This document shows positions 44,501-53,334 of a stretch of 64,000 nt of DNA, in pieces. The translations under genes were made by a program, and so were the position numbers. The DNA comes from Paenibacillus doosanensis (GTDB taxonomy: Bacteria; Bacillota; Bacilli; Paenibacillales; NBRC-103111): contig NZ_JANYUY010000004.1 of assembly GCF_025060755.1 (NCBI RefSeq), positions 1-64,000 on the forward strand. The letters are read 5' to 3'. The notes beneath the pieces are model-generated. The model did no database searches. It was not told the DNA's origin and was given only the letters and a program-made list of their open reading frames with translations. Within the stretch, counting starts at the first letter, position 1. Every line of letters begins with the position of its first letter.

Positions 44501-45667
44501 TCAGCTTTGCTCAAGCCGCCTCCTGTACTCGGTAGGGGTCAGCGTCAGCTTCTTGCGGAATACTTGCGTGAAATGCCTCATATCCTGATAGCCGACCCGC
44601 TCCGCAATGTCGGCGATTTTCAGGTAAGGGTCCTGCAGCAGCTCCTTCGCCCGTTCCATCCGCAGCTGAATAATATGTTCCTTAAACCCCTGGCCGGTCT
44701 TCAGCTTGAACAGCTGGCTGAAATAAACCGGATTCAAATAGACGACGGACGCGACCTTCTCCAACGACAGATCTTCCTCGTAGTGCGTCCGAATGTATTG
44801 CAGCGCCACATCGATGGCGCTCTCGTTGCCTCGGTCGTAAGTGACCGGGGACGAGCCGCCCGTCTGCTTCAGCTTCTTCACTTCGTCCGGTATGCCTGCG
44901 AAGTGGCTGAGCAATCCGCTGCCAGCGAGCTGAAACGGCACCTTCAAGTATTGGTGCAGATGGCTGCGCAGCTCTGCGGCGAACGTCTCAAACCCGGCCC
45001 CCTCCTGCAGCGTCACGAGCCCCAGCAGACTATGGGTATCCAGACTGACGACGAAGCCGCAGCCTTTGCGCTCGATCAGCTCGGAGAGCACATTGTCCAC
45101 GATAAAATGCTCCAGATGCGTCCTGCCTTCGCTCTCCAGCCGCACCATGATCAAGTAATACTGCGGATGCTCGCGGGTCAGGGCGGACATATCGAAGCGG
45201 CCGATATCCAATCCCGACGCCCACCGCTGAAAGACGGCTTCGCGCAAATATTTCAAATTCGACTTCAGCAGCTGCGCTTCCTGGGTGAGCCGGCTGTCCC
45301 GCTGCAGCTCGCCGTCCAGCGCCGCAATCAGTCCGATCAGCTTCTCCTTGCCGATCGGCTTGATCAGATAATCGCGTGCTCCGAGCCGCATCGCTTCCTG
45401 GGCATAGGCGAACTCCGAATAGGCGGAGATGACGATCCACTTCACGTGGGCATGGCGGCGTCCGGCCAGCCTCATCAGCTCCAGCCCCGTCATCCCGGGC
45501 ATCAAAATATCGGTGAACACGATATCGACATGCTCGCTGCGCAGCACCTCGATCGCCTCCTCGGGCGATGCCGCCAAAAACACACGGAAGGCCGGATATC
45601 CGGCCAAGATGGCCCGTTTGACCCCTTCGCGTATAATTTTCTCATCATCCACCACCAGGATGTTCAT
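44501..45667 (-). CDS. YesN-type response regulator with AraC DNA-binding domain
   Basis: A 388-residue regulator: receiver (1-120) with D53 (VFTDILMPG) and K103 (DYLIKP), a linker of about 150 residues and a C-terminal AraC double helix-turn-helix (about 285-385; KVASVVYLNPVYFSQLFKLKTG, IAERVGYQDMRHFTQVFRKK). It is the last gene of the sugar ABC/two-component operon and overlaps the kinase gene by 23 bases. By family knowledge it activates the transporter genes when the kinase senses a sugar or oligosaccharide. Confidence 0.94.
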   Translation of the reverse strand: MNILVVDDEKIIREGVKRAILAGYPAFRVFLAASPEEAIEVLRSEHVDIVFTDILMPGMTGLELMRLAGRRHAHVKWIVISAYSEFAYAQEAMRLGARDYLIKPIGKEKLIGLIAALDGELQRDSRLTQEAQLLKSNLKYLREAVFQRWASGLDIGRFDMSALTREHPQYYLIMVRLESEGRTHLEHFIVDNVLSELIERKGCGFVVSLDTHSLLGLVTLQEGAGFETFAAELRSHLHQYLKVPFQLAGSGLLSHFAGIPDEVKKLKQTGGSSPVTYDRGNESAIDVALQYIRTHYEEDLSLEKVASVVYLNPVYFSQLFKLKTGQGFKEHIIQLRMERAKELLQDPYLKIADIAERVGYQDMRHFTQVFRKKLTLTPTEYRRRLEQS

Positions 45668-47576
45668 GCAGCGGCCCCCTCTCCTGCTCTTGACGTACGT
45701 TCAGCGGAATGGTAACTACGACGGTCGTGCCTTGCCCCTGTCCCCGGCTCTCCCCGTGGGCCCGGCCTGCGCTGCGACGGCTGCGGATATCCAGGCCGTA
45801 CGGCTCGCCGAACATCAGCACGAGGCGGCGATGCACGTTCTGCAGGCCTATGCCTCGCCGCGGCTTTGCAGCCGCGGAGGCATGGGCGGGCGCGGCGCGG
45901 TCTTCCGCAGCCGCGGCGCTCTCCTCCAGGGCTCGCTCGCCGCCGCCCTGCGCCAAGCTGTCGCTTAGCGTGCGCTTAAGCCGCCGCAGCGTCGGCTCAT
46001 CCATGCCCGGCCCGTTGTCTTCGACAAACAGCCGGAGCATGGCATCGTCCGCTTCGCCGTACACGCGAAGCCGCCCCGCCTCATGCATCGGCTCCAGGCC
46101 GTGCTTGACGGCGTTCTCGATCAGCGGCTGCAGCGTCATCTTGGGCAGCCGCATCGCCAGCCACCGCTCGTCGACCGCAATCTCCGTGCGGAGCCGCCCT
46201 TCCAGCCTCGTCTCGATAATCGTCAAATAATGGCGGATTTGCTCCAGCTCTTCGCCGAGCGAGACGACGGAATCCCCTTCCCAATGGCTGCTGTAGCGGA
46301 ACATATGGGATAAGGAGAGGACGACCCGGCCGAGCCGGTCGTTCTCCTGCTCATCCAGCATCCAATAGATCATATCGAGCGTATTGTACAGAAAATGCGG
46401 ATTCACCTGGGATTGCAGCGCTAGCAGCTGAGCGTTCTTCTCACTCTCCGACACCGCACGGATGCGGCCGATCAGCTCCCCCATCCTTGCGACCATCTGA
46501 TTGAACGAGGCGACCAGAATATTGATCTCTTCATAAGAATTAACGCTGACGACTCCATGGAAATTGCCTCGCTCCACCTGTTTCATTTGATGAATAAGCC
46601 GCTTGAGCGGAGCCGCGAACGATTTGGACACCAGCGTCGCCATCACCGTCGAAACCGCCACCAGAATCGAGCCGACCAACAGCAAATAATGCTTCATCTG
46701 ATCCATCTCCACGTTCATATCCTGCGAAGGCGTCAGGCTGACGAACTGCCAGTCGGCCAGCGCCGGGCGCGAAGCGACGACCAGCAGTCCGGCCGTCTCG
46801 CGGACGACCACCTCGTGCTCCTGCATCAGCGGCGGCCGGCCGCCAAGCTGCTTCAGCAGCTTCGAATCGCCCGGGGACGAGCCGGCCGAGCCCATGACCT
46901 CGCCCACCTTGGACAGCATGTATACTTCGCTGTGCGCCCCGAGGCTGAGATTGGACAAGGCGGATACGACCGGTTTCGGGTTCATCTCGATGAGCAGAAC
47001 GCCTATAGGCTGGTGGGTATGAAAATCGTAGAGCCGTCTGCCGAACGAAAACACGGGCTGGGTCTCCTTCTGATCGATTAACGAATGCTCGTGAACCCCG
47101 AACCAGACAAGCTCCCCCGTCGATCGTTCTGCGGCCCGGTACCAGGACGACTCGGCATATTTCGGATCGATGACGCTCATCATGCTGCCGTAGCTGTACA
47201 GAGCGCCCCCATTCGAGATGACATGAATCCCGATCAGATCTTCCCTGGAATAGAAGATGCTGCCCAATATGTTGACGATCGTCCGCTCGTTAATCGCTTT
47301 CAAAGCAGAATCTTTATTATTCTCATCGGCCATCAGCCGCTGCATATCCAGATTGCCGGCAATCGATTTGGCGAGCGAATTGTAGCCCTGAAGCAGCAGG
47401 TCGAACAGCTCGACCGTCTGATAGACGTTTTTTTGCGCAATATCGCTGAATTTCTGATGAAATTGATCCGTCCACCGCTTATAATACAGGCCGCTGACGA
47501 CCAGCAGCAGGCTGAGCATACAGATCAGAAACAGAAAAAACAGCCGGTTATGAATCGAATGCAACCCTCGCCGCAC
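45645..47576 (-). CDS. YesM-type sensor histidine kinase
   Basis: A 643-residue kinase: TM1 (about 10-32), extracellular Cache-like domain (about 35-290), TM2 (about 300-320), HAMP (about 320-370), His_kinase domain with H394 in VNPHFLYNTLDMI, HATPase_c with PLIENAVKHGLE and GxGxG motifs (DNGPGM; RRGIGLQNVHRR). An Ala/Glu-rich insert lies near residues 560-590. Start GTG 47576 has AGGAGAGGGG 8 bases upstream. A frame extending to 48029 is antisense to the permease gene and is rejected. It overlaps the response regulator gene by 23 bases. Confidence 0.92.
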   Translation of the reverse strand: MRRGLHSIHNRLFFLFLICMLSLLLVVSGLYYKRWTDQFHQKFSDIAQKNVYQTVELFDLLLQGYNSLAKSIAGNLDMQRLMADENNKDSALKAINERTIVNILGSIFYSREDLIGIHVISNGGALYSYGSMMSVIDPKYAESSWYRAAERSTGELVWFGVHEHSLIDQKETQPVFSFGRRLYDFHTHQPIGVLLIEMNPKPVVSALSNLSLGAHSEVYMLSKVGEVMGSAGSSPGDSKLLKQLGGRPPLMQEHEVVVRETAGLLVVASRPALADWQFVSLTPSQDMNVEMDQMKHYLLLVGSILVAVSTVMATLVSKSFAAPLKRLIHQMKQVERGNFHGVVSVNSYEEINILVASFNQMVARMGELIGRIRAVSESEKNAQLLALQSQVNPHFLYNTLDMIYWMLDEQENDRLGRVVLSLSHMFRYSSHWEGDSVVSLGEELEQIRHYLTIIETRLEGRLRTEIAVDERWLAMRLPKMTLQPLIENAVKHGLEPMHEAGRLRVYGEADDAMLRLFVEDNGPGMDEPTLRRLKRTLSDSLAQGGGERALEESAAAAEDRAAPAHASAAAKPRRGIGLQNVHRRLVLMFGEPYGLDIRSRRSAGRAHGESRGQGQGTTVVVTIPLNVRQEQERGPLHEHPGGG

Positions 47577-47820
47577 GGCCGACGCCCCTCTCCTACCGTC
47601 TGATTTAACTATACAACAATAATCCGCTTTTAAGCACCAACGGAAATGTTGGGAGAATGGGCGGGACCGCGCCGCGGGCGGGTTATGGCGCAGGCGGTTG
47701 GACAATCCGCAGCCTGCGCTCTGGAGGCCGGGTTCGGCCGGCATGTCGGGCAGCGCCGCAGCGCGCGCTTTGGGCGGGCTTGGCCCTAAGCCTGAAGAGG
47801 ACGAACCGCCTGCCCAAGAC

Positions 47821-48702
47821 TCAGCCTTTGACAGCCCCGGCGACCATCCCTTTGGAAATTTTTTCGGACAAAATGAAATAAATGACGATGACCGGCGCGG
47901 CGCCCATGACCAGAAACGCCCCGATGGCTCCGTAATTGACCGAATATTGGCTGACGAAGCTGTAGACGCCGAACGGCAGCGTCTTAAGGCTCTGCGATGA
48001 AATGAACGTGGCGGCCATAATGTATTCATTCCATACGGAGATGAACGTCAAGATGCATACGGTCATGATCGGCGGCGTGGAAATAGGCATAATGATACTG
48101 CGAAACATCCGGGTCACGCCGGCACCGTCCATAATAGCCGACTCCTCGATCTCGACCGGAATCGACCTCATAAAGCCCGATAGTATAAAAACGGCAATCG
48201 GGGTGGAGAACGTAATGTAGGGCAAAATCAGCGCCAGGTACGTATTTAAAATGCCGAGATGCTTGAAAATAATCATATTCGGCAGCAGGGTCGCCTGCAG
48301 CGGAATCATAATGCCGACAAGAAATACCGTCATAACCGCGGGGCCGAGCCGGAACCGGAAGCGTGTAATCGCATAAGCGACCATCGAGCACAAGACGATG
48401 ACGACCAGCATCGTCACGGAGGTGACGAAGAAGCTGTTGAACAAGTATCTAAGGTACGAGCCCGAGACGTAAGCATCCTTATAATTGCCCCACATCAGCG
48501 TCCGGGGCAGGGAAAAGAAGCTGCCGCTCAAAATTTCCTCATTCGTCTTAAGCGAATACAGGAGCAGCCAGAGCAACGGGTAAATCTGGGTCACGAACAG
48601 GACGGATAACAGCAGCCACACGAGTCCCTTGCCCAAGGAAAAGCGGCCTCGGCGCACCGGTACGGTACGCGGCGCGGATACTGCATTCGGAATTTGGCGC
48701 AT
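47821..48702 (-). CDS. Carbohydrate ABC transporter permease, MalG type
   Basis: A 293-residue permease with six helices and the MalG-type EAA loop EIEESAIMDGAGVTRMFRSI (about 195-215), which contacts the ATPase. It ends KISKGMVAGAVKG, as expected for MalG family members. It lies third in the operon after the binding protein and the MalF-type permease. No dedicated ATPase is encoded nearby, so a shared MsmX-like ATPase probably energises it (family knowledge). Confidence 0.94.
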   Translation of the reverse strand: MRQIPNAVSAPRTVPVRRGRFSLGKGLVWLLLSVLFVTQIYPLLWLLLYSLKTNEEILSGSFFSLPRTLMWGNYKDAYVSGSYLRYLFNSFFVTSVTMLVVIVLCSMVAYAITRFRFRLGPAVMTVFLVGIMIPLQATLLPNMIIFKHLGILNTYLALILPYITFSTPIAVFILSGFMRSIPVEIEESAIMDGAGVTRMFRSIIMPISTPPIMTVCILTFISVWNEYIMAATFISSQSLKTLPFGVYSFVSQYSVNYGAIGAFLVMGAAPVIVIYFILSEKISKGMVAGAVKG

Positions 48703-48723
48703 CGCGCTCCCCTCCTTTCGATA

Positions 48724-49617
48724 TTAAGCATATTTATTTTCCAGCCAGCGGAACAGGGCGTTGAGCAGCATCGTGACGATCAGACATTCCACGACGAGGA
48801 AGGACGCGAGCGCGCTGCCGTATCCGTATTTCATGGACAGGAACGACATATTGTACATATGGGTCGAGATAACATCGGTCGCATGAGCCGGCCCGCCTCC
48901 CGTCATCACCATAATCATATCGAAGGCTTGCAGCGAGCCGATGACCGACAGCACGATCGATATTTTGAAGATAGGAAGCACCATCGGCAGCGTAATGTAG
49001 CGGTCGGCCGTCAATCCTTCCGCTCCGTCAATGCGGGCGGCTTCATAAATATCGGCGGGAATGTTCTGTACGCCGGTGAACTGAATCAATACGTGATAGC
49101 CGAGGTACTGCCACAGCGCGACGAAGAACAGGGCGAAGATCGCAACCTTCGGATCGGTCAGCCAGGACCGGGTCCAATGCTCCAGTCCCGCCGCCGTAAG
49201 CAGCTGATTGAGCATCCCCCCGAGCGATGCCGGGTTATAGATCGTCTTCCACAGCTGGCCGATGACGACGACGGACAAGATGACCGGCAGAAAATAGCTG
49301 GAGACGAGAAAATTCGGTTTGCGCACGAAACGGCTGATCAATATGGCAATAAACAGCGCAACCGGAATTTCCGCCATCGAGAACAAGGCGAACAACAGCG
49401 TCCTGCCTACCGACGGCCAGAACACAGGGTCGTTCATAAATATTTGCTTAAAGTTGTCCAATCCGACGAAGGTCGACGTGCCGATTCCGTTCCAATCGAG
49501 CATAGCGCTGTAAAACGATACGATAATGGGAATAAACACGAGTGTTATATAAAGCAGCAGGCACGGCAGCACGAACAACGCGATCGTCCGCCGGGGAACC
49601 TTTAACACATTCACCCG
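48724..49617 (-). CDS. Carbohydrate ABC transporter permease, MalF type
   Basis: A 297-residue permease with six helices and the EAA loop DIYEAARIDGAEGLTADRYI (about 185-205). It pairs with the MalG-type subunit, whose gene starts about 21 bases downstream. The start is read as GTG 49617, 8 bases after AGGAGG; TTG 49623 in the same frame is too close to the site. Confidence 0.93.
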   Translation of the reverse strand, partial: RVNVLKVPRRTIALFVLPCLLLYITLVFIPIIVSFYSAMLDWNGIGTSTFVGLDNFKQIFMNDPVFWPSVGRTLLFALFSMAEIPVALFIAILISRFVRKPNFLVSSYFLPVILSVVVIGQLWKTIYNPASLGGMLNQLLTAAGLEHWTRSWLTDPKVAIFALFFVALWQYLGYHVLIQFTGVQNIPADIYEAARIDGAEGLTADRYITLPMVLPIFKISIVLSVIGSLQAFDMIMVMTGGGPAHATDVISTHMYNMSFLSMKYGYGSALASFLVVECLIVTMLLNALFRWLENKYA

Positions 49618-49652
49618 CAACACCTCCTAATCAAGTCCATTTCGGAAAACAG

Positions 49653-49682
49653 AAGGGAACCGTCCAGGTTCCCGGTTCCCTT
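49653..49682 (-). terminator. Intercistronic hairpin after the sugar-binding protein gene
   Basis: Ten-base arms AAGGGAACCG/CGGTTCCCTT with a 10-base loop in the gap between the binding-protein and permease genes. Only a short T-rich stretch follows on the - strand, so it probably attenuates or stabilises the mRNA, giving more binding protein than permease (inference). Confidence 0.7.
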
Positions 49683-49696
49683 CGCAGCCCATTCGC

Positions 49697-51046
49697 TTAT
49701 TTATTGTTCGTCTCGAAGGCGGCCTGATGCTCCTTGGCAACCTCCTTCGGATCTTTTTGCTGAACGAACAGGTTCTGAATGCTGGTCAGGTGGGCTTGCG
49801 CCATTCCCGGATTCATCGTGTTGTCGAAAGCCAAATCGCCGCCCTGCACGTTTTTAAACAGCTCCAGCACGTCTATCGCCAATTGGGAATATCCTGCCGC
49901 TTTGAAGTCGCCGTCCACCTTCTGGGCTACGCCTACGGCATTTTTCATCTCGAACGAAACTTTAGGGAAATTGGTCATGAAGTAGTTTAGGAAGTCTTTC
50001 GTTTCTTTCAAATGCTTGCTGTTGGCGGATACCGCAAATCCGCTGCCCGGAGCGAGCATGTATTGATCGGGATTGCCCTTGCCGTCCACGGTAGGAAATT
50101 TGAACACGCCCACCTTATCTTTTACCGAGGAATCGTCGATCCCTCCCGTCGCCCACGTTCCCATGAAGTACATCGCGGTCTTGCCGCTCTTGAACAGATT
50201 CTCGCCGGCCGTATAGTCGAAGGAAGTTGCGCCCTCCTGGAACGCTCCGGCCTGCACCAGATCCTCCAGCTTCGAAACCGCCAGCTCGAATGCGGGGTCG
50301 GTGAACGTTTTCTTTTTATCCAGAACGTCCTTCAAGAAATTCGGCCCGCCGTTCGTGCGAAGCACCATATTCATGAACAGGAACGAACCGGTCCACGTAT
50401 CTTTCTCGGGAATCGCGATAGGCGTAATGCCTTTGGCCTTCAGCTTCTTGGAGATATCGACCAGTTCCTCGAATGTTTTCGGTACCTCGACGCCGGCCTG
50501 TGCGAACAGCTCTTTGTTGTAATACACCACCGCGATATTGTTGCCGTCCGGCAGTGCGTAAACATTGTTATCGAACGTGTAATAATCGAGGATACCCTTC
50601 TGGAACGTATCCTTCAATCCGTTTTGCTCCAGCATGTCATTGAGCGGCGCCAGCAGCCCGGCATCGACGAAAGGCTTCATCTGCGCGCTCGGGTTGACGA
50701 TGGTAATGTCCGGCACTTCCTTGGAAGCGGCCTGCGTCTTCAGCTTCATCTTCTGCTGGTCGGTGTTCAAGGAGTCGAGCTCGATCTTAACATTCGGATT
50801 GGCGGTCATGTAATCGCCTACAATTTTCTTCAATATTTTGTTTGTCGGGGTCGTCGGGTCCGGATAAATGTTCTGGAACGTAATCGTGATCGGGCCCTGC
50901 TTCTCCTTATCCTTGGACGCTTCGCCGGAGCTTGCTCCCTGGCTCGCAGGTCCGGCGGCTCCTCCGCCTCCGCTTCCGCAAGCGGCAAGACCGAACACGA
51001 GCGTTCCGGTTAAAGCCAGATTGACTATTTGCAGCTTTTTCATCAT
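49697..51046 (-). CDS. Extracellular sugar-binding lipoprotein (ABC transporter)
   Basis: A 449-residue solute-binding protein with a lipobox ending LAAC (C23), a Gly/Ser/Ala-rich spacer and a type-1 sugar-binding fold (ITFQNIYPDPTTPTNKILKKIV; YALPDGNNIAVVYYNKELFAQAGVEVPKT; TAMYFMGTWAT). It captures a sugar or oligosaccharide outside the membrane and starts the operon binding protein - permease - permease - kinase - regulator. AAGGGGAAG precedes the first of two ATGs. The ligand is not predictable. Confidence 0.94.
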   Translation of the reverse strand: MMKKLQIVNLALTGTLVFGLAACGSGGGGAAGPASQGASSGEASKDKEKQGPITITFQNIYPDPTTPTNKILKKIVGDYMTANPNVKIELDSLNTDQQKMKLKTQAASKEVPDITIVNPSAQMKPFVDAGLLAPLNDMLEQNGLKDTFQKGILDYYTFDNNVYALPDGNNIAVVYYNKELFAQAGVEVPKTFEELVDISKKLKAKGITPIAIPEKDTWTGSFLFMNMVLRTNGGPNFLKDVLDKKKTFTDPAFELAVSKLEDLVQAGAFQEGATSFDYTAGENLFKSGKTAMYFMGTWATGGIDDSSVKDKVGVFKFPTVDGKGNPDQYMLAPGSGFAVSANSKHLKETKDFLNYFMTNFPKVSFEMKNAVGVAQKVDGDFKAAGYSQLAIDVLELFKNVQGGDLAFDNTMNPGMAQAHLTSIQNLFVQQKDPKEVAKEHQAAFETNNK

Positions 51047-51203
51047 ATTGCTTCCCCTTTCCTTCGGGTGTCCCCGTTACATGCTTATTATGGCATTCGC
51101 GCAGCTCATTCAACAATGAAGAAACTTAAGACATTAGGTTTGTTTTTTATAGCGGCCTAGTTTATAAATATAAATTAAATATTTGTATGATAAATATTTC
51201 TTC

Positions 51204-51232
51204 TTGACTGGCTAAGGAAATCATGGTACTTT
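51204..51232 (+). promoter_or_regulatory. SigA-type promoter of the doxX-dioxygenase pair
   Basis: -35 TTGACT (51204-51209), 17-base spacer, -10 TACTTT (51227-51232). It gives a leader of about 70 bases before the DoxX ATG. The -10 box is part of the palindrome at 51227-51245. Confidence 0.7.
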
Positions 51233-51257
51233 TTTATCAAAAGTAATTTACTTACTT
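51227..51257. promoter_or_regulatory. Operator-like palindromes overlapping the doxX -10 box
   Basis: TACTTTT (51227-51233) and AAAAGTA (51239-51245) form a perfect inverted repeat with a 5-base centre over the -10 box. It overlaps a second palindrome, AGTAATTTACT (51242-51252), and TTACTT to 51257. TACT...AGTA half sites are known from YodB/CatR-type (HxlR-family) thiol-based repressors that control quinone and diamide stress genes in Bacillus. The assignment to that family here is inference. Confidence 0.6.
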
Positions 51258-51309
51258 AATTAAAGCTTGATTGATTAAAGCTGTAATCACGCTACAAGGA
51301 GAGGATATT

Positions 51310-51723
51310 ATGTCTATCGGCAGTATCATTCATACGATCGTACGCATCCTGTTCGGAGCCATGTTCATGTTTCACGGCATCGCCAAGCTGCAGATGGGCC
51401 TCAGCAACGTCGCAGGCTGGTTTAACAGCATCGGGCTGCCGGGCAGTCTCGGTTATGCCGTCGCCATCCTGGAGCTTCTCGGAGGCGTGCTGCTGATCGT
51501 CGGATTGGCTACCCGCTACATTTCATTGGCTTACATTATTTTGATGGCCGGAGCCATCATCAGCGTCAAGCTGCCTATGGGGCTGCTCGGCGACGGCAAA
51601 TCGGCGGGCTTCGAACTGGAACTGGCCTATATGCTGATCGCTTTGTTTCTCACCGTGGAACCGAAGAAAGGCTGGGGACTGGACCGGCTGGTCGGAGGCT
51701 CTTCGAGCGGTGCGCAGGCGTAA
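51310..51723 (+). CDS. DoxX-family membrane protein
   Basis: A 137-residue protein with four membrane helices (about 5-25, 45-65, 70-90, 108-125) and the DoxX-family sequence RILFGAMFMFHGIAKLQMG near the N terminus. GGAGAGG lies about 8 bases before ATG 51310; a frame extending to 51271 is an unlikely extension. It is followed by an extradiol dioxygenase gene 45 bases later. In Bacillus subtilis the DoxX protein CatD is paired with a ring-cleavage dioxygenase (CatE) for catechol detoxification; this pair may be a functional analogue. Confidence 0.88.
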   Translation: MSIGSIIHTIVRILFGAMFMFHGIAKLQMGLSNVAGWFNSIGLPGSLGYAVAILELLGGVLLIVGLATRYISLAYIILMAGAIISVKLPMGLLGDGKSAGFELELAYMLIALFLTVEPKKGWGLDRLVGGSSSGAQA

Positions 51724-51771
51724 TGCAGCAAATATCGGATAATTCCCCCCTATACTAAGGAGGCGTTAATG

Positions 51772-52548
51772 ATGGGAACTTCACTATTTATCGGTCATGG
51801 CTCGCCGATGCTGGCTTTGCAGGACTTGCCGTACACCAGAGAGCTGCGCAGTCTTGGCGAGCGGCTCGGCAAGCCGGAGGCGGTCATCCTATTCTCGGCC
51901 CACTGGGTCAGCCGCGGGCAAGCCGTTACTTACACGGACGGGGTCTATGAAACGATCCACGATTTCGGCGGATTTCCCGATGAGCTGTTTCAGGTTCAAT
52001 ATCCGGCCCGCGGCTCGCGCGAAATCGCCGATGACATTCACTCCTTGTTCGCCGCATCGGGCATCGCCGCCGAGCGCAATGCGAGCCGCGGGCTCGATCA
52101 CGGCGTCTGGGTGCTGCTGCGCCATATGTACCCGGAAGCCGACGTGCCGGTTATCGCGCTGTCGGTGAACCCGCTGCTCCCGCCGGATCGGCAGTACCGT
52201 ATCGGCGAAGCGCTGGCGGAGCTATGCGAGCGTCGCAACGTTGTGATCATCGGCAGCGGCGCGACCGTGCACAATTTCCGGGCCATGGACTTCGGCAAGC
52301 CCGATCAGGCCGACGGTTGGGCTAAGGAGTTCGACGACTGGCTCATCCGCCATATCGAAGCATGGGATACCGAAGCGCTGTTCGATTTCTTGAAGCAGGC
52401 GCCCCATGCCCGCACAGCGACGCCCGATTACGAGCACTTCCTCCCGGTCTTTCTCGCTATGGGGGCCGGGGCTTCCAACAAGAAGGCGAAGCTGCTCCAC
52501 CAAAGCTATCAGTACGGCTCGCTGAGCCATTTGATCATCGAATATTAA
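51772..52548 (+). CDS. Class III extradiol ring-cleavage dioxygenase (DODA/YgiD type)
   Basis: A 258-residue Fe(II)/Zn enzyme of the LigB superfamily. Metal-site and active-site His residues are visible in LFIGHGSPMLAL, ILFSAHWVS, GLDHGVWVLLRHMYP and TVHNFRAM, the pattern of 4,5-DOPA dioxygenase-like proteins. It would open catecholic rings. AGGAGG lies 8 bases before ATG 51772; ATG 51769 is also possible. It is cotranscribed with doxX. Confidence 0.92.
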   Translation: MGTSLFIGHGSPMLALQDLPYTRELRSLGERLGKPEAVILFSAHWVSRGQAVTYTDGVYETIHDFGGFPDELFQVQYPARGSREIADDIHSLFAASGIAAERNASRGLDHGVWVLLRHMYPEADVPVIALSVNPLLPPDRQYRIGEALAELCERRNVVIIGSGATVHNFRAMDFGKPDQADGWAKEFDDWLIRHIEAWDTEALFDFLKQAPHARTATPDYEHFLPVFLAMGAGASNKKAKLLHQSYQYGSLSHLIIEY

Positions 52549-52554
52549 CCCGTC

Positions 52555-52590
52555 AAGACGGCCTTCAAGAGGCCGTCTTATTTTTCTATG
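52555..52590 (+). terminator. Terminator of the doxX-dioxygenase operon
   Basis: Ten-base arms AAGACGGCCT/AGGCCGTCTT with a 5-base loop, then ATTTTT, just after the dioxygenase stop. Confidence 0.92.
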
Positions 52591-52693
52591 GCCTCCGTTT
52601 CATCCCGCAACCGCCGGGGAAGATTGAAGCTTACATTTTGTGGAAATCATATGTAGTATGGCGAAGAGCCATCCATTGGAAAGGGGCTTGCGG

Positions 52694-52867
52694 ATGCAAT
52701 ATAATCTCACGACCAAACATGATCTGAAAGAAATCATTCAATCGGCGGTAGAGCAAGAAAAATGGCAGGCGGCGATCAAATTGATACAAACGGTCCTCGA
52801 GATGGAACGCAGAGGGCGCGAGACGATTTTGATCGAAATCAAACAAGCTCCGACCGTTTCGGATTAA
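52694..52867 (+). CDS. Small 57-residue helical protein
   Basis: A short amphipathic helical protein (TTKHDLKEIIQSAVEQEKWQ, AAIKLIQTVLEMERRG). AAGGGG lies about 9 bases before ATG 52694. No family is recognised. It lies between the dioxygenase terminator and a gene-poor stretch. It may be a small regulatory or toxin-related peptide, but nothing supports a specific role. Confidence 0.6.
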   Translation: MQYNLTTKHDLKEIIQSAVEQEKWQAAIKLIQTVLEMERRGRETILIEIKQAPTVSD

Positions 52868-52988
52868 TCGATTTATTGATTCTGACGCATCTGGCGCGGT
52901 GAGCACGGGCGACAGACTCGTTTTTTCGTATGCCAAGGTACCGCCCTCCCCTCCTCCTCATACGCTATCCCATGGAGGGGGTCCGCTT

Positions 52989-53165
52989 ATGTCTTGGAAC
53001 CAAGGGGTTTATCATTTGAATATTTGTACCATACCCAATTCGCCACCAAGCATTATCCGCTCAGCCAAATCCGGCACATTCTCCCGTATCCCGGATGCTA
53101 TGCTCCACAACAACCGCTGTCATCTCCTGTGGGCCTGCGGCCATAAACCGTATGCATTCCGTTGA
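52989..53165 (+). CDS. Possible small ORF (58 codons)
   Basis: ATG 52989 has GGAGGGGG about 7 bases upstream and the frame runs 58 codons (MSWNQGVYHLNICTIPNSP...), followed by a terminator-like hairpin. The composition (many Pro, Ser, Cys and His) is not strongly protein-like and no family is recognised. It may be a real small gene or chance. Confidence 0.3.
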   Translation: MSWNQGVYHLNICTIPNSPPSIIRSAKSGTFSRIPDAMLHNNRCHLLWACGHKPYAFR

Positions 53166-53197
53166 CGCCGCATCCGAGCTGCCGGTGATGGCATCGC

Positions 53198-53238
53198 AAG
53201 CTGTCTTTCCGGGCTTCAGCATCGGGGGCAGCTTTTTT
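53198..53238 (+). terminator. Possible terminator
   Basis: AAGCTGtC and GgCAGCTT arms with a GC-rich loop region, followed by a T-run (to 53237). Confidence 0.5.
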
Positions 53239-53334
53239 ATGCCGAATTTTCAGCAAATGCTCAGCTTCGTTTAATCGGCGCTTTATAAATACCGGCTATA
53301 CTAGGAGTTAACTTATAACAAGAGGAGCATTCCG

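Larger units (their letters stand above)
52868..53334. other. Gene-poor region with a possible 58-codon ORF and a terminator-like hairpin
   Basis: About 470 bases. It holds the weak ORF at 52989-53165 and the hairpin at 53198-53238. A TATACT near 53297 could be a -10 box for the next gene, but its -35 box is unclear. Nothing else is recognised. Confidence 0.5.

Noticed and set aside
44507-45715. 402-codon + frame opposite the YesN-type regulator
   Set aside because: The - strand carries clear receiver and AraC domains and overlaps the kinase gene as expected in such operons.
47577-48029. N-terminal extension of the YesM kinase into the MalG gene
   Set aside because: It would be antisense to the permease and Ser/Arg/Pro-rich; GTG 47576 has a strong ribosome site.
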